Shown: in pieces, positions 47,876 to 57,371 of the stretch
Numbering within the stretch: the stretch's first letter is position 1
Layout of the letters: each line of letters opens with the position of its first letter
Source: Daedaleopsis sinensis
Lineage: Eukaryota > Basidiomycota > Agaricomycetes > Polyporales > Polyporaceae
Length of the DNA stretch: 64,000 bases
Assembly (NCBI GenBank): GCA_033807695.1
Contig: CM066300.1
Location: forward strand, 1,116,001-1,180,000
Reading direction: 5' to 3'
Made by a program: the position numbers and the translations under genes
The notes under the pieces: generated by a model
What the model was told of the DNA's origin: nothing
The model's database searches: none
The model's input: the letters and a program-made list of their open reading frames with translations, nothing else

Positions 47876-49324
47876 GGTGAGCTCTGAACACTGTTTGCGT
47901 ATCTCACACAACAAGGAAGACTTGTAGGAGGGAGGGCTCAATGTGAGCTGCGGGTTGCAGGCAAGAGTATGGCGGGGGATACGATGGGGGCGGCGGATTT
48001 GTATGTAGCATAAAACCTGGGCGGCCGGTCCAGATATATGTTTCGCACAGATGTGGCCTGGAACGAGGAGGCCAGCGCCTAAAGAGACAACACCGGGGAA
48101 GCGGCAGATTGAGAAGCCCCATGGCCAGCTCGAGAGCTCTGCGCCCACGGAAAAGGAAATTTTGCCAGCCGTTTCACAGCAGCTAGACCGTATCGCCTAA
48201 AGCCCATCGACGTCATGCATCGATCGCTGGGAATCGTATCAAGGCTTAGGCTGTAGCAAGGGCACCAGGAGCCCTCAGCAAGCCTCGAGGAGAAGAATGC
48301 GACGCTGTGCCGCAATCATCTCCCATGGATCATTGGAGGAGCTCCCAGACTGCAGTGAGGCGCCGAGGTCTAGGCCTTTGCCTAATCTTGAGCGTCGAGC
48401 CGCGGGCACAGTGCGGGCTTCTGCTTGTGGGGATACAACCTCAAGGACATCCATCAGATACAGAAGAACGGATTGAGTTCATAGTGATTTGGAAGACCGT
48501 ACGGCATCTAGAGCTACATATCGGTAGTGAGCGAAACTTGGCCAGACTGAAGGATTCCATGATGACGCAATTGGACAACTTGGACTTACCACCGCAACAC
48601 ACAGCTCAGCTCACAAAGCTACTTGTCCTTGATGTGTCGTAATGGCCCAAAGAACTGTTGAGGTTGTTTGACAATGAGTACTGAGTAGGTATGTACCTGG
48701 ATACTGACAGTGCAGGGCGACGGCGGCTGAGAGGTCCGCTTCGAAAATCTAGAGCCCACAACTATAGGCGCCGCCGGATCAACGTGGCGGAGCGCCGGGA
48801 ACCGTCGAAGCCCACCCAAGAGGATGTCTACCCCAGGTGCACGATCGGTTGAAGCCTCTCAATAGCATAGGCGGAAACAGGCTCAAGCCATATCTTGATG
48901 ATAGTGAGGCATTGCGGATAGATTGTTGGGCAAGCGATATGTTCTGAAATATCCGTGACTTGAACAAACTAAGCTTGGTGTGGCACCCCAATACAAGTAT
49001 GAGGGGGAGAAGAAGCTAGCGGGCAGCCGCCCCACGGCAGTAGTTACACGACTGCGTGCGACGCTGACCTAGACTGTTACTTCTAGCGCATGGGGGTGGG
49101 ACAATACTGAACCGCAGCGTGGCTGGAACGTACATGCCTTCAAGCTTCAGGGTCTGACATCGATGTCACTGTCACGGGTATCCGTCGAGAACGGCCCACT
49201 ACCTCCTCTGCCAACAGTCCATCAGCGTACAGATCTGCTCTCCAGAGTCCATACAAGTTGGAGAGACGTCTGGGCTGGACTATCGGTCCGAGCTAGGCCG
49301 GGAGATGGGCTCGTGGGCAAGACC
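47876..49324. other. Intergenic, 1.4 kb, with a possible gene relic
   Basis: Promoter of the dehydrogenase, then sequence without a convincing frame. A plus-strand stretch at 48,307-48,642 has an LRR-like look (WKTVRHLELHIGSERNLARL, LTKLLVLDVS) and may be the remnant of another F-box/LRR gene. Nothing else is supported. Confidence 0.4.
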
Positions 49325-50228
49325 CTACGTCTTCAAGGCCTCTTCGCGCTCGAGAACGGACTTCTCAAGCTTGATGAGTATGGTCGTTCTGTTTGGGTAT
49401 TGTTCTGAAGGTGTGTTGTGCGCTGTGACGCGGGCCGACTAGGGGGTGGATGAGTCTAGTGCACCCTCGATGCTGATAGCAGCGGATGACATACAAAGCC
49501 CAGGCCGTCCAAGACGGCTTCGACGATGCCAGCGGTGAAAGAGGAGCAGCTGAGGGAGCTCATGTCGCGCGGGACAGATATGTTGCGCGTAATGGGTGGG
49601 TCGTTGTCGATGATCATGTCTTCAACACCGTAGAATGAATATGAGAGAGGGCAGCAAGAAGTACGAGAGTTGAGCATACATTCGTCCGCGTTCTCGACGC
49701 TCTTCTCGATCGCATCCGCAGGTTTTCCGAAGACAGCTCGCCACACGTGTGTATGAATCGACATGAGCGCGGGGAGGAAGCGGGTCTCGCGTTTTGGAGC
49801 TTTCGAGGCCGACTCGGTGCGCCACGCCATAAGTTCCAGAACCCGAGTGCCGATCCGGTAACCGAGCGTGTTCAATCTGGCCGCAGTCGACGGCTCTTAA
49901 GATGCGAATGCCGCCACCGGTACCAGAAGCTGGCCACACACCTTCGCTCGAGGTCATTGATCCCACTGACGCGCTTCTGGGTGTACTGGACGACCTCCGA
50001 GAAGAGGAATGCGAATGCTGCGGACGAGACTTCGGCGGTCCTCGTCTTGTTCAAAGGTCTGTCGTATATGTTTGGTCGCGCTCCTGGCTTCGGTGTCGTT
50101 GCGGTGTTGATGGAAGGCGCGGAGGGTAACGAGAAGCGGGAGGACGAGCCAGGTGAGAGATGCTCTACGGAGGATAACGAGGAGTTGGAGAGAACGGAAA
50201 AGCGTGGATGGGGTTGTGCGTAAGCCAT
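49325..50228 (-). CDS. TRAPP complex subunit 5 (Trs31/TRAPPC5)
   Basis: Four exons read leftward: 50228-49942, 49876-49680, 49619-49495, 49438-49325; 723 nt, 240 aa, in phase. Core motifs of the Bet3-type fold: SSAAFAFLFSEVVQYTQKRV, LNTLGYRIGTRVLELMAWR, KRETRFLPALMSIHTHVWR, FGKPADAIEKS, the ISVPRDMSSLSCSSFTAGI block, and the tail ARVTAHNTPSEQYPNRTTI. The longer N-terminus (about 70 residues, Ser/Pro-rich) precedes the core. Trs31 is part of the TRAPP core that activates Rab1/Ypt1 in ER-Golgi traffic and autophagy. The overlapping plus-strand ORF at 49,163-49,408 is a shadow of the last exon. Confidence 0.95.
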
Positions 50229-50561
50229 GTCTTTGTGAGTTTCTTCAACTGGGCTGCTGGCTGGGTAGATGGCAGAACAAACGTTACTTGCGTCCGAGGG
50301 TGGTGGTGGTGCGTAGGATCAAGGCGCGCTCCAGGTGGGCGTTCTACCGCTCGACTACCTGAAACGGCAAGTGAGCGATCGACGTCGGTACCTTGGGGTA
50401 CTTATGTAGGTTGTCCTCGCTCGTCCTTCGCGTCGACGTCGAGGGCGCCGAGATCGACTGCCAGCTACCTTGAGGGAGCTACTCCTGCACATACGTCTCC
50501 CCTTCTCCTCCGCCATACCTTGCCGAAAGGGGCTTGCCAAGCCTAAGAGGTCTGTATTGAT
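50229..50561. other. Short divergent intergenic region, 333 bases
   Basis: Separates the divergent TRAPPC5 and BTB genes and probably serves as promoter for both. A minus-strand tRNA-like 5' half is noted and rejected elsewhere. Confidence 0.5.
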
Positions 50562-53500
50562 ATGTCCGAGATATTTGCTTTCCCATTCAGCAACTTGCAT
50601 CCCTATTCACACCCTCATCCATCCTATCCCTCCAGCTCTCTCTTCGCTCAGTCCTCGTCCAGCTCTTTCCGCACGGATTTCATGACCCCACCGCCGACGA
50701 GTCCAACGCGTCCAAGTAGCGACCTCCAGTCCCACCTCTACGCGTCCTTCCTGCAGCGCAAGACCGCGGATGTCGCGCTCCGAATATCCGGCTCGTGGCA
50801 GGCCATATACCAACTGCACAGAGTAGTGCTCATCCAGGCGGTATGTTCTCTCCTAGTCCATGTACGCGCTGAAATATAGAATACGACTCATTCTCTCGAG
50901 AACAGGGATTCTTCCAGTCGTTGTTCACGTCGGGCTTCAACGAATCCCAATCCAAGTTATCCAGCCATCGAGCAGCGCCTGACTGTATTGATATCATCTT
51001 CGACGATCCTAATATCACACGAGCTGGTGAGTGTCCATCCATACATAACGAGAATCTTGGCTGCCGATATCATGCACGACACACTGTTATCCGCTCGTCT
51101 GAGCAACCTTTGCTCGCTTGTGTGAGCGCATTTCTTGGGCACACTGCGAGTATTTTTCGTGCCTAGCCCACAGGCCGGATGCATACATGATGTTGACAGC
51201 GTCCCCCTCTCCCACCAGTCATGTAAACCGTAACTGACAAATTGCTTACGCTTACAGCATTTGAGTACGTACGATGCACACCATCTGATACCTGCGGCGA
51301 ATTGACCTAGGTCGATATAGACTGTGTATTGCAAGACTGTACGGCGGAGGTCCGCCCCTCTGGATATCCCCCTCCTCGATACCCACACCTACGCACCCTT
51401 TGACTCCGCCATTTGCCTCAACCGGACAGAATGCGCTTCTTTCGGAATCTAACAATCTTCTTCCATCCAGTCTTGAAGTATCGACTGCATCGACACTGCC
51501 CTCTGGACACCATTCTGCCACTCCTCGATTTTTGCTCTCGCTTCTCGCTACTGCTGTCTACCTGTCTATACCCTCTGTCGCATCGCAAGCGCTCTCTGCT
51601 ATCGTTCGCACAGTCGGCCCGCATACAGCGGTGCGCTATCTCAACTTCGCTGTCGGTCGCGGTATAGGACCTGTGTACGATCTGGGGACAGGAAATCAAG
51701 GAACCGACTTCGACTCCGAGGCGGCGACCGGACTGGAAGACGTAGCAGAGCTCGTCAAGGACGAAGAGTACTCGTCGACATACGAATCGAGCGAGGTCCC
51801 GGTGGACCTAATGCCCCAACGTGAAGACGATCGAGACGCGTCTTCTAGCAGCTCAGGCACTCGTGAGCGCGAGACCTCAAAGCACTCCCACAGCGTCGAC
51901 GGGCCCCCAGACTCCGACACAGACTCGGAGGCCGACGCGAATGCCGAGCGCGATGCCGGGAAGACCGCTGACTCCCGCGTGGACCCTGCCGCCAGCTGCG
52001 CAGAACCGTGCTACTACTACGGAGCCGTGTCTGACAAGGTCGGCGAGGCTGCGGCGTGCTGGCTGAGTCGGTGGGGGGTCGACATGCTGCGTCTCGAACA
52101 AGCGTCGCTCTCTGAGCTGGAGAGCGATGCGCGGTCCAGGGGCCAGCACGTCATATGGTCCCCCGTCCCTCGCGACGTCCAGTATGCCAGCGAGCGGCCA
52201 GGCTCTGCGCCGCCCGAAATGCCCGGGTCCAGATTGGGCGGGCCCGCACGGTCCGCGAGCGGGAGGCCGGTCGTTGCTCCCGTTGTGTGGAGAAAGGGCG
52301 GGCTGAGCGCGCGATGGGTGCGTGGGATCCTTTCGTCCGATGCGTTGTTTGTGCGGGGCGAGAAGGAGCGTTACGAGATGGCCCGGAGCGTGGTCGAGAT
52401 GAGGAGAGCGTCCAGGACCACCGGGGAGCCCGAGGAGTCGGTCGAAGATGAAGAGGCCGAATTTGAGCGGTTGTTCAACGAGGGCATATATTATGCCAAT
52501 ATGGTGCGTGGCTCGCGTTGGCTGCAATGTTGTCGGGAAGCCAATTTGAACGATTTGTAGAACCTGGACGACTTAATGGCTATTTCTAGAGACATTTCAC
52601 CATCCACCGGCAAGGCTGTCGTGCCTCTCGCGGTGTTGCAAGGGGCGCTGTGGAACCAGTCAACGCTGTACCACCAAATCACATACCGACCCCCGGGCTC
52701 GTCATCGCCTACCCTGTCTCCGAGCATCACGAAGGAGCTTGGGATTGGGGTGACGGCCGAAGATATTCAGAAGCTGGCTGTGCATCCAGAAGAACGGTCC
52801 AAGGAATACTATCCTATACCAGGCGATGCATCCTTCCGCCTCGGAGACAGCACAGGGATCGAAGGGGCATCGATGGACCAACTGTTCGAGGTCGGGAGTG
52901 CGAAACGCAGTGGACCTCACGCTACCGAAGCTAATTTCTTCGGCTTGGAACGGTCGTACCGACTAGCATCCTCGTTCCTGCCGTCCACAGATACCTCGGC
53001 CCCCCCAGCTCCCGAACACGACACGAAATGGACATCCCACCCGCCCTTCCGCTTCGCCGTCGAGTTCTGGGACGTCGACGCGCTCAAGGAGAAGAGCCGG
53101 CTGCACTCGCACACGATCTGGTACGCCGGGAGCCTGTACAACGTGTACGTCCAGGTCGTGCGCAAGAAGGGCGTGCAGCTCGGCATCTACCTGCACCGCC
53201 AGTCTACCGTCGACCCTATCCCCCCCTCCTCCGCGCCCATCGCGGCGATGGGGATACTTGCCGCGCCCCCGCGCGACAGGAGCATGCTCGGCCGCGGCGC
53301 GTCCACGTCTGTCTCGGGCCCGCGCCCCCCGCTGTCCTTCGGGAGCAGCAGCGCGGGGGCCTCGCCCTCCGCCTCCGCCTCCCGGGCGTCCACTGGCATG
53401 TCCACCCTCGCCCAAACCCTCGCCATCACCCTCGCCGCGTCGGCGGGGCCCTCCGCGCCCAGCACGCCCGTGTCCGCAGGCTCGTCCTCCCTCCCCGGGC

Positions 53501-53901
53501 TGGCCTTCTCGCGCACACCGACGCCGACACCGACGCCGACCGCGTTCCACGCGTCTTCGGGCAGCGTCGGGCCCGTCGCCGCGCACCCCTCGGCTGCGGT
53601 TATGATGGCGCTGCCCATGACGGCGCCCCCGGTGACGCCCGCGCAGCCGTACCGCGACCCGCGGCCGAAGGTGAGTGCGTACTTCACGATCGCGTGCGCG
53701 AGCGCGACGGGGGCGAGCGTGACGCGGTTCGCGAGCGCCCCGGATACGTTTGCGGTGAGCCAGAGCTGGGGGTGGAAGTCGAGCTCGCTGCGGACGGAGG
53801 AGTACCTCGAGCTCGATGCGGAGGGGCTGCCGAGGCATGTGGTCATGCCGGCGGGGCGGGAGGTGAGCTTGAGGGCGACGGTTGTGCTGGGGGTTGTATG
53901 A
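50562..53901 (+). CDS. BTB/POZ-domain protein, germ-cell-less-like
   Basis: Five exons: 50562-50840, 50906-51026, 51258-51264, 51321-52503, 52561-53901; 2931 nt, 976 aa, phases agree only with the 7-nt third exon included. The BTB fold lies at about residues 55-150: HLYASFLQRKTADVALRI, LHRVVLIQAGFFQSLFTSGF, then ITRAAFELCIARLYGGGPPL. A helical BACK-like region follows (RFLLSLLATAVYLSIPSVAS), then an acidic disordered segment and C-terminal parts with PPFRFAVEFWDVDAL, SHTIWYAGSLYNVYVQVVRK and a Ser/Ala/Pro insertion. Proteins of this layout are Cul3 adaptors or nuclear-envelope proteins; the germ-cell-less likeness is an inference from order and length. The ATG lies in a CT-rich context, MSEIFAFPFS. 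Confidence 0.85.
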
Positions 53902-54151
53902 GTGTGCTACGAGTTGTGTGTGCTGTGTGTGCTGTGCTGTGTGTTTCTGGTTTTGTTTGGTGGATCTTACGTCGTAAACGTGGCTGTCGCATGCATCTCT
54001 CGACATGTATCTTTAGTACGTCTAGTTTACTCGTGTTCGCATAGGCATAGTCCTCGAGCGACGTATTGTACATATAAACACACACTTGATCCTCATGACC
54101 TTCGGCGGGCTCGATGCCCTAGCAAGCCGGGTGCAAAGTGGTACATCTGCA

Positions 54152-55116
54152 TCACCTCCTCCGCTTTCCCTTGCTCGCATCGAGGACCTCCTCTTTGCGC
54201 GCCTCGACGCGCTGCAGGAACTCGACCTTCTCCAGATACCCGCCGCCGCGTCTGTTGGCATCCAGCTCGTCCTTGATGCCCGCGGACGGCTCGCCCTGGA
54301 CGTGCGCGCGCCAGTCCATCGCAGACTTGTCGAGCGTCGTGAGCCGCTTTACGGGCTCCTTCTTCGCGGGTATGTCGATGTCCGCAAGCTTGCCCTTGCC
54401 CTTGCTCTTGCGCGGGCCGGGACGCTTGCCCGCGAGCTTCGCGGGGGTGCTCCCTGCAGCTGGGACGGGGCTCGACTCCGCTGCCGCCGAAGTGGTGCCA
54501 CTGGATTCCGATGGGCCTGGCAGAGGCCCGAGGTCCTTCGCTGCCAGTGCCAGTGCCGTGTCGTCCGGTTGCCAGCGTGGCCATTTCCTCGCTTCTTCCG
54601 AGTCGGCGGCGACTTCTGCGACCTCTCTGCGATCGGGTGGGGATTCTCATGGGTGGGCGATGGGGTGACGCGCGAGCAAGAGGGGGTACGCACGTTGTCT
54701 CCTCGCCAGCGTACCTGTAGCGCTTCACGATCTTGACTGTCGCTGGGGCGGCGGGTGCCTGGCTGGACGCCGATGCGACGGGGGAGGGGGGCACGGCCAG
54801 GGACGCTTTGAACGCGGCGTACGCGTCCTCGCCGGTTCTGATCTGGGAAAGTCAGAGCTGTCCGCGTGCACGCCTGAAACTTGCAGGGAGAAGGGAAGCG
54901 CACTTTGGCCCCTCCGACGTGGCACTCATTGCGGCCGATGGTGACTGTTGTGCATGCGTCCGAGCGCGTTTGGGCGCGCGCCCCTCAGCGTCCGACCCGG
55001 ACCCTGGTGAAGACATGTAGCGACGGCGGGGACATGGGAGAGATGTGAGCTTTACCGTCTTCCTTCGTGGGGACGTAGTCGGAGTCGTCTTCAGAATCAG
55101 AGTCCACGGTGCGCAT
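54152..55116 (-). CDS. Swc5/CFDP1 (BCNT-C domain) chromatin remodelling subunit
   Basis: Four exons read leftward: 55116-55056, 55003-54904, 54837-54694, 54626-54152; 780 nt, 259 aa, in phase. The acidic N-terminus (DSDSEDDSDYVPTKEDG) is followed by the family's KTGEDAYAAFKAS and KIVKRYRYAGEET, a Lys/Pro linker, and a complete BCNT-C domain at the end: KRLTTLDKSAMDWRAHVQ, GIKDELDANRRGGGYLEKVE, FLQRVEARKEE. Swc5 is needed by the SWR1 complex to exchange H2A-H2B for H2A.Z-H2B; the acidic DSDSEDDSDYVP motif is the histone-binding part in known members. Starts of this gene and the next, divergent one are only 163 bases apart. Confidence 0.93.
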
Positions 55117-55279
55117 GAGAGACTGGTGAAGGCGGTAATAGGAAAGCAGGGAAAGGTGAATTGCCGCTGGATGCGCACTGAGGAAGATTGATGGACGCGC
55201 GCGTTTGTCGTCGATACTTTTACCTCCAAATCTCCCGCCTCCTCGCCCGCTCTCACACCTCACTGCGCACGCTGCCTCC
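55117..55279. promoter_or_regulatory. Compact bidirectional promoter (Swc5 / cullin-like)
   Basis: Only 163 bases separate the two start codons, so both 5' leaders and promoters must fit here. No TATA box is obvious. A GCGCGCGTTTGTCGTCGATACTTTT patch and CT-rich tracts precede the plus-strand start. Confidence 0.6.
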
Positions 55280-56341
55280 ATGCCAGCGAAGACCCCCGAC
55301 GACGTCCAGGCGGGCGCGCTTGCCAACGGGCACGCGAAGCCCGACGCTGTCCTCGCGGCGCCTCCACCTCTCCCGAACCCCTCTACAGGGAGCGCGAACC
55401 CGTCCGCCTCCCTCCACTCGCTCTGGGGCTACCTGCAGCCCGCTCTGGACCACATCGTGCGTAGCCCGACCAACAACCCTTCCAAGGCCCCCGCCATTGA
55501 TGTCGGATACCACATGGGAGTCCACACCGCTGTCTACAACTACTTCACCGCTTCTCACTCCGAGGCCCCGCCTACGCCCGCCGGTCTCGTCGGGTTCCCC
55601 CGCTTCTCCGCGCAGAACGAGAAGGCGAAGGCGAGCGGGACGGACCTGTACGACCAGCTCGACCGGTACTACGCCGGCGTCGCGCGCGAGATTCTGCTGG
55701 GTGCCCCGACGGACGACTCTACGCTCGTCCACTACCTCGTGCCGTGCTTCAACCGCTACTCCGCGGGCGCGCAGTCCGTGAGCCGCCTGCTGAACTACGT
55801 GAACCGCCACTACGTCAAGCGTGCGGTGGACGAGGACCGGGGCTGGCTGCGGCTGGCGGACGTGCTGGACGCGGTCGCGCGCACAATCCGCGAGGACGAC
55901 ACGCGGGAGAAGGTGCAGAAGCGCCTCCGGGAGCGGCGCACGGAGGAGCTGAAGAAATGGGGGTTCGAGGAGGGCGACCCGCCCGCGCGGGTCGTGCAGA
56001 TTGAGGCGTATGCGGAGGCGGCGAGCCCCCCCGACCGCGTCGTGCCGCTCACCGCGGTTGCGTATCGGCAGTTCAGGCTGGAGGTGCTGGAGCCGCTGCT
56101 GGCGGTGCCGAGGCTGAAGGGGAAGGGGAAGAAGAAGCGGCCGCCTGCTCCGAATGGCAAGCAACCTCGGGGACGGCTGGCGCGGGCGGTGAAGGAGCTG
56201 CTCGAGTCCAAGGGGGGCGACGAGGAGGAGAAACGGCGGTTGGCGGGCGAGCTGGCGATCGCGTTGAGGACGGTCGGGATCAAGGTCGACCACCCTCTCC
56301 GCAAGAAGCTCGACAGATTCTTGCCCGCTGAAGAGCACTAA
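55280..56341 (+). CDS. Stand-alone cullin N-terminal-repeat protein
   Basis: Intronless, 353 aa, start MPAKTPDDVQ (an ATG 75 bases upstream is less likely). Residues about 40-190 match the first cullin repeats: LHSLWGYLQPALDHIV, YHMGVHTAVYNYFTAS, DLYDQLDRYYAGVAREIL, then CFNRYSAGAQSVSRLLNYVN and RHYVKRAVDEDRGW. This is the part of Cul1 that binds the Skp1/F-box adaptor. The cullin-homology domain that recruits Rbx1 and the C-terminal neddylation lysine motif are absent. After a predicted helical, charged region it ends in an Arg/Lys-rich helix bundle and FLPAEEH. It could bind adaptors without supporting ubiquitylation. Full-length cullins are about 750 residues, so this is a half-size family member, not a broken copy: no continuation is seen downstream. 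Confidence 0.85.
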   Translation: MPAKTPDDVQAGALANGHAKPDAVLAAPPPLPNPSTGSANPSASLHSLWGYLQPALDHIVRSPTNNPSKAPAIDVGYHMGVHTAVYNYFTASHSEAPPTPAGLVGFPRFSAQNEKAKASGTDLYDQLDRYYAGVAREILLGAPTDDSTLVHYLVPCFNRYSAGAQSVSRLLNYVNRHYVKRAVDEDRGWLRLADVLDAVARTIREDDTREKVQKRLRERRTEELKKWGFEEGDPPARVVQIEAYAEAASPPDRVVPLTAVAYRQFRLEVLEPLLAVPRLKGKGKKKRPPAPNGKQPRGRLARAVKELLESKGGDEEEKRRLAGELAIALRTVGIKVDHPLRKKLDRFLPAEEH

Positions 56342-56657
56342 CCTCAGCACACGGTCGTACTAGTTGGACTTTTGGTTGATACTCTCTGCTCATTGCTATC
56401 GGTTCTGTGGATGTCCGCACCTCATAACGCTTGTTGTCCTCTGTCGCGCCCCGTTGTACCCTGCAGCTACCAGATTAAATACGCACTCCGAGAACCCCGG
56501 ACTGCGTCCCGGGCCGCTTGCCGGTCCACGCGTCTAGCCATGCAATGACGTTCGTACAGGTTCGCACCCAAAATCGCGCTTGTTACGCACCACCAACCGA
56601 CCTGCATCGTCAACGATACCTAGCTACATAGCATCCAACAACTCTACAAGCTGAAGC
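56342..56657. other. Intergenic, 316 bases
   Basis: 3' flank of the cullin-like gene and 5' flank of the next gene; no feature seen. Confidence 0.55.
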
Positions 56658-57114
56658 ATGTCTTTTCTCTATGAATCGTTGATCCTGAAACTTGCCAACG
56701 TGGTGGACCTCGCTACCCAAGATCAAGGCCCTAATCTCACCCCACAGACGAAGCAAGCCCTCGTGCGCTCTGTAAGTGGCATATAGCTCTGCTGCGACGC
56801 ACGGCTGACCTGGTGGACCATAGACCAAAGAATTCAAGGACAGTCTGAAGGAAGCCAACGATTATGCCATCGCGTTACCTGGCGGGGAGCTGTCAGTGGA
56901 GGAACAGGACGAGGTTGTGCGGATGCTCGAGGAGCTGAAGGAGCGCAAGAAGTACGTGGAAATTCTTCGTGTGTCCGTCCTTTTACCCAACGCACGTTTC
57001 TGCCGCTGCTGCAGGAGGCAGCTAGCAGCATTCGCGGACAAAGTCGGTCGGATCTCGTCGTCCCAGGCCACAGTCAAGATGGAGGTCGACTCGACAGCGT
57101 CCACCCCGGCGTAG
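56658..57114 (+). CDS. Small helical protein, possibly Mediator Med9-like
   Basis: Three exons: 56658-56771, 56824-56951, 57015-57114; 342 nt, 113 aa, in phase. Nearly all helical: FLYESLILKLANVVDLATQD, then LTPQTKQALVRSTKEFKDSL, the segment ALPGGELSVEEQDEVVRMLE, and a charged ELKERKKRQLAAFADKVGRI with a short disordered tail. Size, the GGELSVEEQ turn between two coiled helices and the C-terminal coiled coil recall fungal Mediator middle-module subunit Med9, but I cannot confirm this. Another small coiled-coil subunit of a nuclear complex is equally possible. Confidence 0.75.
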
Positions 57115-57371
57115 CAACATCATGCATCATTCCCAGCATGGCTGACCACTTAGCAAGACGGTCCTGTGTCCCTTCGTACCGCATACACCCACCGCTTCCG
57201 ATGCCAATCCTGATCGGGCCTACACAACTACTAGGATGCGCTATGTCAGCCCTCGTCATCCACGCCACTCGTTCTCGCCGACGCCATTCTCTCCGTCTGT
57301 TGCGCCCCTCACTCCAAGCTGGCTTTCTTCATCTATCAAGCTCTTGCCGACGACCCGGGGGTCATTCCCAA

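Noticed and set aside
49163..49408. Plus-strand ORF with protein-like ends
   Set aside because: Overlaps the last TRAPPC5 exon, which encodes the conserved C-terminus on the minus strand.
50322..50362. tRNA-like 5' half on the minus strand (GGTAGTCGAGCGGTAGAACG)
   Set aside because: A-box and D-arm look right, but no B box, T-arm or matching acceptor stem follows; at most a relic.
52963..54044. Long ORFs of about 340 residues on both strands
   Set aside because: Arg/Gly/Pro-rich shadows in GC-rich sequence of the BTB gene's last exon.
55253..56350. 365-residue minus-strand ORF
   Set aside because: Antisense shadow of the cullin-like gene, whose sense translation matches cullin repeats.
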